The notes: a model not told the origin generated them from the letters alone. DNA of 64,000 nt from Bog-159 sp035499555 (GCA_035499555.1 DATJYO010000008.1:24601-88600); one strand, 5' to 3'; positions 51,926 to 60,480 are shown, numbered from the stretch's first letter. Program-made: numbers and translations.

Positions 51926-52270
51926 ATTCGTAATCGAAACACGAAAACGAAATCCGAGTACTACGCTCAGGACCGGGATCTGTATTCGGGCCTGATCCGT
52001 CTGCATGTGCTGCATCACGCCGCCGAGGAGCCCATCTTCGGCCTGGGCATGGTGGAGGAACTGGCCCGCCACGGCTACCGCATCAGTCCCGGCACGCTCT
52101 ACCCCATCCTCCATGGACTGGAAAAGAAGGGCTATCTGCGCGCCACCGAGAAGCGCAACGGCAAATCCTGGCGCAAAGTGTATCGGGCGACACCGCTGGG
52201 CCGGACCGCATTGCGCGCGGCGAAGATCAAGGTGCGGGAGCTTTTTGGCGAGCTGATCGAAGGCAAATGA
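51926..52270 (+). CDS. PadR family regulator of the RND efflux operon (probable ATT start)
   Basis: A 114-residue PadR repressor with the winged-helix LYSGLIRLHVLHHAAEEPIFGLGMVEELARHGYRISPGTLYPILHGLEKKGYLRATEKRNGKSWRKVYRATPLGR. There is no ATG, GTG or TTG between the promoter (-35/-10 at 51891-51919) and the conserved domain. The frame reads ATT CGT AAT CGA at 51926, exactly 7 nt after the -10, aligning with the MRNRN-type N-terminus expected of homologs. ATT as start is rare (known for infC). An in-frame GTG at 51887 overlaps the promoter and is unlikely. Its TGA overlaps the ATG of the tolC-like gene. Confidence 0.85.
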   Translation: MRNRNTKTKSEYYAQDRDLYSGLIRLHVLHHAAEEPIFGLGMVEELARHGYRISPGTLYPILHGLEKKGYLRATEKRNGKSWRKVYRATPLGRTALRAAKIKVRELFGELIEGK

Positions 52271-53631
52271 GAAAACTGCTGGTGGCGATATGGATGGCAT
52301 GGGCGGGCGCACAAGCCCAAACCGAAGGCCCCTTGACCATGGCACAAGCGGTGGCGGCCGCCCTGCGCAACTATCCGTCGATCCTGGTCTCGCAGGAGCA
52401 GATGAACGCTGCCGCCGCCCGCATCCGCCTGGCGCAGACCGCTTATCTGCCGCGGGTCGACGGCCTGGCGCAGGTCAACCGCGCCACTCGCAACACGTTT
52501 TACGGGCTGTTGTTGCCGCAGGGCGTGATCCCCGGCGTGGACGGCGTGCATGCCGACAACTTGGGCTCGGTGTGGGATAGCGGCGTCGGTCTGCTGGTCA
52601 CCTGGCAGCCCTTCGATTTCGGTCTACGCCGCGCCAATGTCTCCGCCGCCACGGCCGCGCGCGCTCGCGCCGAGGCGGCGGTGGCCCGCACGCGCTACGA
52701 CGTTTCCGTGGCCACCGCGGACGCCTTCCTCACGGTCCTCGCCGCCGAGCAGACCGCCCGCGCCGCGCGCGCCGCTGTGGACAGTTGGCAGGTACTGCTG
52801 CGCAGCATCCATGCGCTGGTGAGCGCGGAATTGCGTCCGGGCGCCGACGAATCCCGGGTGCAGGCCGAACTGGCCCTGGCGCAGACCCAGGTGGCGCAGG
52901 CCGATCAGGCCATCGAGGTGGCGCGCGCCAACGTGTCCCGGTTCGTCGGCCTGGACCCGTCCCGCCTGAGCCTGAGCCCGGGCCGCATCGCCGGCCAGTT
53001 GCCGCCCGAGCGGCCGGTGGCCTCCCTGGACGCGGCCGCCAATCCCGCGGCGAAGGAGCAAAACGCCGCGGTGGCGCAGGAACAATCGCGCTTGAAAGCG
53101 CTCGGCCGCACCTATTACCCGCAGTTCGTGCTGCAGGGTCTGGCCGCGGCGCGCGGTACCGGCCTCGAAGCGGATGGCGGACGCCTGGGCGGCTTGAACG
53201 GACTGGCTCTGAATGTGCAAAATTACGGCCTGGGTCTGACGGTGACTTTTCCGGTGATGGATCGCTTTGCCATTCGCGAGCAGGAGGCCGCGCAATCGGC
53301 CGCCGTCCGCGCGGGGCAGGCGCAATATGCGCTGGTCACCCGCGACCTGCAGGCCCGCTTCAACATGGCGGTGGCCACCCTCGCCGGTGCGCGCAAAGTG
53401 GCGGCCAACACACCCGCGGAAGTGGCCGCCGCGCACGCGGCTTTCGCGCAGGCCAACGCGCGCTATCAGGCCGGACTGGCGCCCATCGACGACGTGGCGC
53501 AGGCGCAGCGCCTGCTGGTCGAAGCCCAGATCGACGACTCCCTGGCGCGTCTGAACGTCTGGCGCGCGCTGCTGGAAGTGGAGACCGCCCGCGGCGATAT
53601 CCAACCGTTTCTGGCGGAGGCCGGGCAATGA
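52267..53631 (+). CDS. TolC family outer membrane efflux channel
   Basis: A 454-residue outer membrane protein with signal peptide (LLVAIWMAWAGAQAQ). Two tandem OEP repeats form the trimeric coiled-coil tunnel (QAVAAALRNYPSILVSQEQMNAAAARIRLAQTAYLPRVDGLAQVNRA; second unit from about 255). Ala/Arg-rich helices (ARAEAAVARTRYDVSVATADAFLTVL) match TolC/OprM coiled-coils. It provides the outer channel for the RND pump encoded next, with which it shares a 4-nt overlap (ATGA), and is controlled by the PadR protein upstream. Confidence 0.92.
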   Translation: MRKLLVAIWMAWAGAQAQTEGPLTMAQAVAAALRNYPSILVSQEQMNAAAARIRLAQTAYLPRVDGLAQVNRATRNTFYGLLLPQGVIPGVDGVHADNLGSVWDSGVGLLVTWQPFDFGLRRANVSAATAARARAEAAVARTRYDVSVATADAFLTVLAAEQTARAARAAVDSWQVLLRSIHALVSAELRPGADESRVQAELALAQTQVAQADQAIEVARANVSRFVGLDPSRLSLSPGRIAGQLPPERPVASLDAAANPAAKEQNAAVAQEQSRLKALGRTYYPQFVLQGLAAARGTGLEADGGRLGGLNGLALNVQNYGLGLTVTFPVMDRFAIREQEAAQSAAVRAGQAQYALVTRDLQARFNMAVATLAGARKVAANTPAEVAAAHAAFAQANARYQAGLAPIDDVAQAQRLLVEAQIDDSLARLNVWRALLEVETARGDIQPFLAEAGQ

Positions 53632-56600
53632 GGCTGGTGCTGGCCGCTCTCAGCCGGCCGCTGACCGTGGCGGTGGCCCTGATCGCCATCGCCCTCTGCG
53701 CCGTGCTGGCGATCGACCGCATGCCGGTGGATATCTTTCCCCAGGTGGGCGACCCGGCCATCTACGTCGCACAGCCCTACGCCGGGATGGACCCGGCCCA
53801 GATGGAAGGCTACCTGACGTATTACTACGAGTATCACTTCCTGTACATTACCGGCATCGACCATGTGGAAAGCAAGAGCATCCAGGGCGCGGCGCTCATG
53901 AAGTTGGTGTTCCACCAGAACACCAACATGAGCCAGGCGATGGCCGAAACCGTCGGCTACGTGAATCGCGCCCGCTCCTTCATGCCCCCCGGAACGGTTC
54001 CGCCGTTTATCACCCGCTTCGACGCGGGTAGCGTGGCGGTGGGACTGCTGGTGTTCAGCAGCAGCGCGCACTCGCAAGGAGAAATGCAGGATTTCGCCAT
54101 CAACCGCGTACGGCCCTTATTCGCCACCCTGCCGGGCGTGTCCGCTCCGCCCCCGTTCGGCGGCAATCAACGCACCATCGTGGTGACGCTCGATCCCGAT
54201 AAACTGCGCCAGTACCGGGTCTCGCCGGAAGAAGCCATCAGCGCCGTCAGCCGATCCAGCGTGGTGATGCCTTCAGGCAACATGTGGACCGGTAAAATCG
54301 AGCGCATCGCCCGCACCAACTCGGCGCTGGGCGCCAACCTGGTGGACCTGCTGAGTACCCCCATACGGCCGGTCTCGGGCGCCACCGTCTACCTGCGCGA
54401 TATCGGCACCATCGAAAACGGCACGGATCTGATTACCGCGTACGCGCACGTGAACGGCAAGCGGACCGTCTACATTCCGGTCACCAAGCGGGCGGATGCC
54501 TCCACGCTGGCCGTGATCCATGCGGTGAAGGCCGCCATCCCGGAATTCAAAAGGGCCGTCCCGGAAGATGTGGACGTGAGCCTGCAATTCGATCAGTCGC
54601 CGTACGTGACCAATTCGCTGCGCGGCCTGGTGATCGAAGGGCTTTTGGGCGCCGCCCTGACCGGCCTTATGGTCCTGATCTTTCTGCGCGACTGGCGCAG
54701 CGCCCTGATCGTGATTTTGAACATCCCATTCGCGCTATTGAGCGCCGTGGTTCTGCTGTGGGCCACGGGTCAGACCATCAACATCATGACCCTGGGCGGA
54801 CTGGCGCTGGCGGTGGGCGTGCTGGTCGACGAGGCTACCGTGGAGATCGAGAACATCCACAGCCAGATGCTGCCCGGCGTCTCCCGGGCGCGCGCCGTGG
54901 TGGAGGCGTGCCGCCGCACGGCCCTGGCGCGTCTGCTTTCGATGTTCTGCATCCTCGCCGTTTTCGTGCCCTCGTTTTTCATGATCGGCGTGGGCCGGCA
55001 GCTCTTCGTTCCGTTGTCACTGGCCGTGGCGTTCTCGATGATCGCATCGTACCTGCTGTCGAGCACGCTGGTGCCGGTGTTCTCCACCTGGCTGATGCGG
55101 GAAGCCCATCGCGGCGAGGAGCGCGAGGGGCTCTTTGGCGCGCTGCGATCGTTCTACGACCGCTATCTGGACGTCGTCCTGCGGTTCCGTTGGCCGCTGG
55201 CCGCCCTGTACCTGGTCACGGCCTTCGGCTTCCTGGCCCTGGCGCTGCCCCGCATGGCTACCGAGCTCTTTCCCGACGCCAACGCGCCGTTGATGCGCAT
55301 ACGGCTGCGCGCTCCCGCCGGCACGCGCATCGAAGAAACCGAGCGCACGGTGCTGCGCGCGCTGGATGTGATACGCCGCGAAGCCGGCCCGGACAATGTC
55401 TCGATCACCAGTGATTTCGTGGGCGTGGTGCCGTCCAGTTACCCCGTGGACCTGATCCACCTGTTCACCAGCGGTCCGCAGGACGCCATTATCCAGGTGG
55501 GGTTCCGGCCGGACGCTCCGCGCGGCGAAGGACTCCGCGAACGGCTGCGCGCCAGCCTGGCGCGGGAGTTGCCCGGCGCGCGCGTCTCCTTCGAAGCCGC
55601 CGACATCGTCACCCAGGTGATGAGTTTCGGCTCGCCGACGCCAATCGAGATCGCTGTCCAGGGTGTTAATCTGGCCAACGACTACGCCTTCGCGCAGAAG
55701 GTGCGGGCCCAACTGGCCCGGCTCGACTTCGTACGCGATCTGGAATTCGCCCAGGAGTATAACTATCCCACGCTGGACATCCACATCGACCGCGAGCGCA
55801 GCGGACAGTTCGGCCTGACCATGGCCGACGTGGTGCGCTCCGTGGTGCCGGCGACTTCCTCGTCGCGTTTCACGGACCCCAATTACTGGCGCGACCCCAA
55901 TTCGGGAAACGCCTTTCAGATCCAGGTGGAGCTGCCGCCCAACCAGGTTCAGAGCGTGAGCCAGGTGGGCGGCATTCCGGTGATGAAGACCGGTGACGTA
56001 AAACCGCTGCTGGACGACATCGCCAGTCTGAAGAACGGCACCATGCCCGGCGAGATCGATCGCTATAACGGGCAGCATGTGGTCAGCGTGACCGCGAATA
56101 TTCATGGGCTGACGATGGGACAGGCGTCTGCCCGGCTCAACCAGGCGGTAACCGCCGCCGGCGCGCCGCCACGGGGTGTTTCGGTGAAGCTCCGCGGCGA
56201 GATTCCGCCGCTCGAACAGACCATCTCCGGACTGCGCATCGGCCTGCTGCTGGCCGTGCTGGTGATCTTCCTGCTGCTGGCCGCGAACTTCCAGTCCGTG
56301 AAGTTGGCCCTGGCCATCGTTCTGACCGTGCCGGCAGTGCTCTGCGGCGTGCTCCTGATGTTGGAGGCCACCGGCACCACCCTCAACGTACAGTCGTTCA
56401 TGGGCGCCATTATGGCGATCGGCATTGCGGTGGCCAATTCGATTTTGCTGGTCACCTTCGCCGAGCAGGCGCGGCACGCCGGGCGGAGCGTGATGGACGC
56501 GGCGCGCGGCGGCGCCGGGGGCCGCCTCCGCGCCGTGCTGATGACCGCCGCCGCCATGATCTTCGGTATGCTGCCGATGGCCATCGGATTCGGCGAGGGT

Positions 56601-56774
56601 GGCCCGCAAGCTGCTCCGCTGGGCCGCGCCGTGATCGGCGGCCTGCTGCTTTCCACCTTCGCCACGCTGACGATTTTGCCTTCGATCTACGCGATTTTGC
56701 AGGGCCGGGCCCGCCTGGAGTCGCCCTCGCTCAATCCCATGGATCCGGGGAGCCGTTATTATGACGCGACTTAG
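53628..56774 (+). CDS. RND efflux pump inner membrane transporter
   Basis: A 1048-residue RND transporter: N-terminal helix (LSRPLTVAVALIAIALCAVLAIDRMPVDIFPQV), first large periplasmic loop, TM2-7 (LVIEGLLGAALTGLMVLIFLRDWRSALIVILNIPFALLSAVVLLWA), the TM4 proton-relay stretch GVLVDEATVEIEN, then the second loop and TM8-12 (IGLLLAVLVIFLLLAANFQSVKLALAIVLTVPAVLCGVLL). The VDEATVEIENIHSQM signature, rather than VDDAIVVVEN, fits an AcrB-like acidobacterial subgroup. It exports drugs or other hydrophobic compounds out of the cell in exchange for protons. Gene order channel-pump-adaptor is inverted from the usual adaptor-first arrangement. Confidence 0.93.
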   Translation: MRLVLAALSRPLTVAVALIAIALCAVLAIDRMPVDIFPQVGDPAIYVAQPYAGMDPAQMEGYLTYYYEYHFLYITGIDHVESKSIQGAALMKLVFHQNTNMSQAMAETVGYVNRARSFMPPGTVPPFITRFDAGSVAVGLLVFSSSAHSQGEMQDFAINRVRPLFATLPGVSAPPPFGGNQRTIVVTLDPDKLRQYRVSPEEAISAVSRSSVVMPSGNMWTGKIERIARTNSALGANLVDLLSTPIRPVSGATVYLRDIGTIENGTDLITAYAHVNGKRTVYIPVTKRADASTLAVIHAVKAAIPEFKRAVPEDVDVSLQFDQSPYVTNSLRGLVIEGLLGAALTGLMVLIFLRDWRSALIVILNIPFALLSAVVLLWATGQTINIMTLGGLALAVGVLVDEATVEIENIHSQMLPGVSRARAVVEACRRTALARLLSMFCILAVFVPSFFMIGVGRQLFVPLSLAVAFSMIASYLLSSTLVPVFSTWLMREAHRGEEREGLFGALRSFYDRYLDVVLRFRWPLAALYLVTAFGFLALALPRMATELFPDANAPLMRIRLRAPAGTRIEETERTVLRALDVIRREAGPDNVSITSDFVGVVPSSYPVDLIHLFTSGPQDAIIQVGFRPDAPRGEGLRERLRASLARELPGARVSFEAADIVTQVMSFGSPTPIEIAVQGVNLANDYAFAQKVRAQLARLDFVRDLEFAQEYNYPTLDIHIDRERSGQFGLTMADVVRSVVPATSSSRFTDPNYWRDPNSGNAFQIQVELPPNQVQSVSQVGGIPVMKTGDVKPLLDDIASLKNGTMPGEIDRYNGQHVVSVTANIHGLTMGQASARLNQAVTAAGAPPRGVSVKLRGEIPPLEQTISGLRIGLLLAVLVIFLLLAANFQSVKLALAIVLTVPAVLCGVLLMLEATGTTLNVQSFMGAIMAIGIAVANSILLVTFAEQARHAGRSVMDAARGGAGGRLRAVLMTAAAMIFGMLPMAIGFGEGGPQAAPLGRAVIGGLLLSTFATLTILPSIYAILQGRARLESPSLNPMDPGSRYYDAT

Positions 56775-57831
56775 TATCTCGGTTTTGTTCTTGCCCTTGG
56801 CCTTCGGACAATCCGGCGGATTGGCGCCGGTCATCTCCAAGCCGGTGTCATTTACGGTCGACTTACCCGCCGAGATACAACCCTATCTGGCCGTCTCGGT
56901 GCATGCCAAGATTCCGGGCTATGTGGAACGGGTCCTGGTGGATCGCGGCAGTATCGTCAAGCAGGGTGAGTTACTGGCCGAGCTGAGCGCGCCGGAGATG
57001 AAAGCCAGGATCGCCGAAGCCGAATCGCGGGTCGAGGCTGCGGAGTCGGAGCGGCTCCAGTCCGAGGCGCAGCAGGCAGCCGCACAGAGTACTTACGACC
57101 GGCTGAAGAAGGCCGCCGAGACGCCCGGAGCGGTAGCCGGCAACGAGCTGGTCCTGGCGCAGAAACAGGTCGAAGCCGCGCAGGCCCTGGTGCGCGCGCG
57201 CGGGGAAGCCAGCCATGCCGCCCAGGGCGCCCTCCGCGCGCAAAAGGACCTGGAGGCGTATCTGAAGATCATCGCGCCGTTCGACGGCGTGGTCACCGAC
57301 CGCCTCGTGCATCCGGGCGCGCTCGTAGGCACGGGCGCCGATGCTGTTTTGCTCGTGATTCAGCAGATTTCGCATCTGCGGCTGGTGGTGCCCGTGCCCG
57401 AGGAAGATGTCGGCGGCACCGCGCGCGGCGCCGCCGTCGCGTTTCACGTGCCGGCGTACCCCGAACGTGAGTACACTGGAACCGTGGCGCGTATGGCGCA
57501 TGCCCTGGACCCCAAAACCCGCACCATGCCGGTGGAGTTGGACGTCTTCAATCCCGACGGCACGCTGGCGCCCGGTATGTTCCCCACCGTCAAATGGCCG
57601 GTGCGGCGCACTCATCCTGCCCTTTTCGTTCCCAAGACCAGCGTGGTCACGACCACGGAGCGCACCTTCGTGATCCGTGACAAAGACGGCCGCGCGGAAT
57701 GGATCGATGTGCGGAAAGGCACGGCCGAAGGCGACCTGGTCGAGGTGAGCGGCGCCTTGCGCGCCGGCGATCGCGTGGTGCGGCGCGGCACCGATGAACT
57801 GCGCGAAGGCATGCCGGTGGGCGGCAAATGA
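56761..57831 (+). CDS. RND efflux periplasmic adaptor subunit (membrane fusion protein)
   Basis: A 356-residue adaptor that overlaps the RND gene end by 14 nt. A signal peptide (LSISVLFLPLAFGQSGG) is followed by a lipoyl half (HAKIPGYVERVLVDRGSIVKQGELLAELSAPEM), a long coiled-coil hairpin (ESRVEAAESERLQSEAQQAAAQSTYDRLKK), the second lipoyl half (LEAYLKIIAPFDGVVTDRLVHPGALVGTG), a beta-barrel and a membrane-proximal domain. It joins the RND pump to the TolC-like channel. Its stop overlaps the lactonase start, continuing the coupled chain. Confidence 0.93.
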   Translation: MTRLSISVLFLPLAFGQSGGLAPVISKPVSFTVDLPAEIQPYLAVSVHAKIPGYVERVLVDRGSIVKQGELLAELSAPEMKARIAEAESRVEAAESERLQSEAQQAAAQSTYDRLKKAAETPGAVAGNELVLAQKQVEAAQALVRARGEASHAAQGALRAQKDLEAYLKIIAPFDGVVTDRLVHPGALVGTGADAVLLVIQQISHLRLVVPVPEEDVGGTARGAAVAFHVPAYPEREYTGTVARMAHALDPKTRTMPVELDVFNPDGTLAPGMFPTVKWPVRRTHPALFVPKTSVVTTTERTFVIRDKDGRAEWIDVRKGTAEGDLVEVSGALRAGDRVVRRGTDELREGMPVGGK

Positions 57832-59000
57832 TGACGCGCCGCGGATTGCTGCGGAGCGGTGCGGCATGGGCGCTGGCGCCGTCGCGGCATCCGGTTCTGG
57901 TTTATGCCGCCAGCTACAGTTCGCCGCAAGGCCCCGAAGGCAGCCGCGGCAACGGGCAGGGTATCTACCTTCTGGAGATGAACCCGGAAACCGGTGCGCT
58001 GGTCGAGCGGGCGGTCTTTCCCAACCCTTCCAATCCCTCGTGGCTGGCCCTGGATGCCGCCGGCGAGCATCTCTACTCCGCGAACGAAACTGCGGACGGC
58101 TCGGTAAGCGCCTACGCCGTCGATCGGGCCAGTGGCCGGCTCACCCTGCGCAATACGGTCGGTTCGCAAGGCGCCGGACCGGCGCACCTGAGCGTGCATC
58201 CCTCGGGCAAGTTCGTGCTGGTGGCCAACTACGCCGGCGGGACCGTCGCCGTTCTACCCATCCTCGCCGGGGGCGCGCTGGGCGAGGCTAGCGACGTGAA
58301 ACACGACGCCGGGCCGGTGGGGCCTGCGCGTGCCGCCAGTGCGCCGCCGGGAAGTTTCGCCATCAGCGGCCACGACCGCGTGCATGCGCACATGATCCAG
58401 GCCGATCCTTCCGGCCGCTTCGTGCTGGCCGCGGACCTGGGACTCGACCGTATCCTGATCTGGAAGTTCGACGCCGCGCGCGGCAAACTCTCGCCGAACG
58501 ATCCGCCGTGGGTCGCGCTGCCGCCCGGCGATGGCCCGCGCCACTTCATCTTTCATCCGAATCGTCGCTGGGTGTATTCGCTCCAGGAGGAGGCGTCCAC
58601 CCTGGTGAGATTCGATTACGATGCCGCCCAAGGCCGGCTGGCCGCGCGCCAGACCCTTTCCACGCTGCCGCGTGGGTTTGCGGGCACCAGCTTCACGTCC
58701 GAGCTGGCCCTCTCGCCCGATCTGCGTTTTCTTTACGCGGCCAATCGCCTGCACGACAGCATCGTCTGGTTCGCCGTCGGCGCCGACGGCCAACTGACCT
58801 GGGCTGGCGAAGAATGGACCCGCGGCGATTATCCGCGCAGCTTCACCATCGATCCCACCGGCAGCTTCCTGTTCACCTGCAACCAGCGCAGCGACGCCAT
58901 CGCCGCCTTTCGCGTGAATCGGAAGACCGGTGCGCCGCTGTTCACCGGACAATACACGCCGCTCGGCACGCCGGCGATGCTGCTGTTTCAGAAGAGCTGA
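57828..59000 (+). CDS. TAT-exported lactonase-type beta-propeller (6-phosphogluconolactonase-like)
   Basis: A 390-residue seven-bladed propeller. The start MMTRRGLLRSGAAWALAPS is a twin-arginine signal, and the blades follow from VLVYAASYSSPQG to the C-terminus. Typical family motifs occur at GPAHLSVHPSGKFVLVANYAGGTVAVLPI (about 108-136) and GDGPRHFIFHPNRRWVYSLQEEASTLVRF (about 221-249). Similar proteins hydrolyse sugar lactones or muconolactone. Its presence as the fifth member of the RND operon (4-nt overlap) is unusual and suggests the pump's substrate or a related lactone is processed outside the cell. The catalytic role is inferred. Confidence 0.87.
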   Translation: MMTRRGLLRSGAAWALAPSRHPVLVYAASYSSPQGPEGSRGNGQGIYLLEMNPETGALVERAVFPNPSNPSWLALDAAGEHLYSANETADGSVSAYAVDRASGRLTLRNTVGSQGAGPAHLSVHPSGKFVLVANYAGGTVAVLPILAGGALGEASDVKHDAGPVGPARAASAPPGSFAISGHDRVHAHMIQADPSGRFVLAADLGLDRILIWKFDAARGKLSPNDPPWVALPPGDGPRHFIFHPNRRWVYSLQEEASTLVRFDYDAAQGRLAARQTLSTLPRGFAGTSFTSELALSPDLRFLYAANRLHDSIVWFAVGADGQLTWAGEEWTRGDYPRSFTIDPTGSFLFTCNQRSDAIAAFRVNRKTGAPLFTGQYTPLGTPAMLLFQKS

Positions 59001-59077
59001 GACATCGCCTTCTCGGACTGTGCCCGGCCACACATCGGGACCACGGTTGTGCTGCGCTTTTTTTTTTATAATATTCC

Positions 59078-59107
59078 TTGACAAGTATATGCTCCGTGGA
59101 GTATATC
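59078..59107 (+). promoter_or_regulatory. promoter of arsR: TTGACA with -10 TATATC
   Basis: TTGACA (59078-59083) and TATATC (59102-59107) with an 18-nt spacer. The +7 position is the GTG at 59114, predicting a leaderless arsR transcript. A perfect TATAAT also occurs at 59067-59072 at the end of a 10-T run and may be a second promoter. Confidence 0.65.
59086..59107. promoter_or_regulatory. ArsR operator candidate (imperfect palindrome)
   Basis: TATATGCTCC (59086-59095), GT, GGAGTATATC (59098-59107): 8 of 10 positions are inverted-repeat matches. It fills the space between -35 and -10 of the arsR promoter, as expected for ArsR autorepression. Confidence 0.6.
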
Positions 59108-59113
59108 AAAAGA

Positions 59114-59479
59114 GTGGAGTCTGTATTCGAAGTCATTGCGGAGCCAAACCGCCGCGCGATCTTGAGCCTCCTGGTCTCTTCCCAACAGTCGGTGGGAGAG
59201 ATCGAGCGTCAGCTTCATATGCCGCAGCCGGCCGTCTCCAAGCACCTGCGCGTGCTGCGGGACGCCGGATTCGTGGAATCCACGGTGGACGCGCAGCGCC
59301 GTCTCTACCGGCTGAAACCGGAACCGCTGCGGGAGGTGGATGCCTGGCTGGCTCCGTTCCGCCGGTTCTGGTCGGCTCACGTGGATGCTCTCGAACGCCA
59401 CCTCAACCGCATCGATCCGGCCATACCGCCGAAAAGCAAGACCAAAGAAAAGACGCCGCGGCCCAAACCGCGAACGTGA
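59114..59479 (+). CDS. ArsR family transcriptional regulator
   Basis: A 121-residue winged helix-turn-helix repressor. The start is taken as GTG 59114 (MESVFEVIAEPNRRAILSLL), where homologs begin and which lies 7 nt after the -10. The recognition region is QQSVGEIERQLHMPQPAVSKHLRVLRDAGFVESTVDAQRRLYRL. It lacks a cysteine-pair metal site near the recognition helix, so metal sensing is not indicated; this subgroup commonly precedes SRPBCC and VOC genes, as here. The C-terminal tail (PPKSKTKEKTPRPKPRT) is basic and probably disordered. Confidence 0.9.
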   Translation: MESVFEVIAEPNRRAILSLLVSSQQSVGEIERQLHMPQPAVSKHLRVLRDAGFVESTVDAQRRLYRLKPEPLREVDAWLAPFRRFWSAHVDALERHLNRIDPAIPPKSKTKEKTPRPKPRT

Positions 59480-59494
59480 CAAAGGAGAAACGAA

Positions 59495-59884
59495 ATGAAA
59501 ATCAAAGTAACCAGCATATACGTGGACGATCAGGACAAGGCCCTGCGCTTCTATACGGAAGTGTTGGGATTTGCCAAGAAGACCGATTTCAGTCAGGGCC
59601 CCTATCGTTGGCTGACCGTGGCTTCGCCCGAAGACCCGAACGGAACCGAGCTGCAGTTGGCGTTGAACAATAACCCCGCGGCCAAGACGTATCAGGAGGC
59701 TTTGTTCCAACAGGGGCAGCCCGCTATCATGTTCTTCACCGACGACGTCCGCGGCGACTATGAACGGATGAAGGCCGGCGGCGCCGAGTTCACCATGCCG
59801 CCCACCGACGTGACCGGCTCCACCATCGCGACGCTGAAGGACACCTGCGGCAATCTCATTCAGGTTACGCAGTTGCGCTGGTAG
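59495..59884 (+). CDS. VOC family (glyoxalase-like) protein
   Basis: A 129-residue single-domain VOC protein: MKIKVTSIYVDDQDKALRFYTEVLGFAKKTDFSQGPYRWLTVASPEDPNGTELQLAL at the N-terminus and KDTCGNLIQVTQLRW at the end. Only some of the glyoxalase I metal ligands are placed as usual, so the activity is uncertain. A strong AAAGGAGAAACG ribosome binding site precedes the ATG. It is the first gene after arsR, and gene content (VOC, SRPBCC, DUF1801, MFS) is typical of acidobacterial stress/detoxification islands. Confidence 0.88.
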   Translation: MKIKVTSIYVDDQDKALRFYTEVLGFAKKTDFSQGPYRWLTVASPEDPNGTELQLALNNNPAAKTYQEALFQQGQPAIMFFTDDVRGDYERMKAGGAEFTMPPTDVTGSTIATLKDTCGNLIQVTQLRW

Positions 59885-59904
59885 GGCCGGCCGGGAATAA
59901 GACC

Positions 59905-60480
59905 ATGATGCCCGAGAGCGAGCAGTACGTACCGGGTCCGGCCAGCGGAGCGCAGGTACTAAAAGAAGGTGAGAAGTGGACGCTGATTCTCGTCAGGGAA
60001 CTGCGTCACTCACCGGAGATAGTCTGGCAGGCGCTTACCGATCCGGCGCATCTGCGCGAGTGGGCGCCCTTTGTCGTGGATGCGAGTCTGGGCAGGGTTG
60101 GCACAGTGAATCTCACCTGGGTGGGAAACCCCCAGGCCCTCGAAACAAAAGTGACGCGCGCCGACCCTCCCCGAGTGCTCGAGTACGGCGATCTCCGCTG
60201 GGAACTCGAAGCCTCCGGCAGCAGCACGCGCCTGACGCTGTGGCACAAGATCGATCGCCGCTTCGTCTCGTGGGGCGCTGCGGGCTGGCACATCAGCTTC
60301 GACGTCCTGGAGCGACTCCTCGCTGGACGGCCGATTGGACGCATCGCCGGTGCCGACGCCATGAAGTTCGCCGGCTGGCAGCGGCTGAACGCCGAGTACG
60401 CCAAACAATTTGGTATGGAACCCCCCCACCAGCCGCCCCGGGCGGCTCGAGAGCCCTTGAAGGAGGAGAGACAATCATGA
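59905..60480 (+). CDS. SRPBCC/AHSA1 family protein
   Basis: A 191-residue protein with the START-like helix-grip fold: WTLILVRELRHSPEIVWQALTDPAHLREWAPFVVD (AHSA1 opening), GTVNLTWVGNPQALETKVTRADPPRVLEYGDLRWELEASGSSTRLTLWHKIDRRF. The C-terminus is longer than in AHSA1 relatives and Pro/Arg-rich. It binds hydrophobic ligands or acts on them. The gene overlaps the next (ATGA) and follows the VOC gene in the ArsR-controlled cluster. Confidence 0.9.
   Translation: MMPESEQYVPGPASGAQVLKEGEKWTLILVRELRHSPEIVWQALTDPAHLREWAPFVVDASLGRVGTVNLTWVGNPQALETKVTRADPPRVLEYGDLRWELEASGSSTRLTLWHKIDRRFVSWGAAGWHISFDVLERLLAGRPIGRIAGADAMKFAGWQRLNAEYAKQFGMEPPHQPPRAAREPLKEERQS

Noticed and set aside
55017..56840. 607-codon minus-strand frame opposite the RND gene
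   Set aside because: His/Gln/Arg-rich shadow of the RND coding strand.
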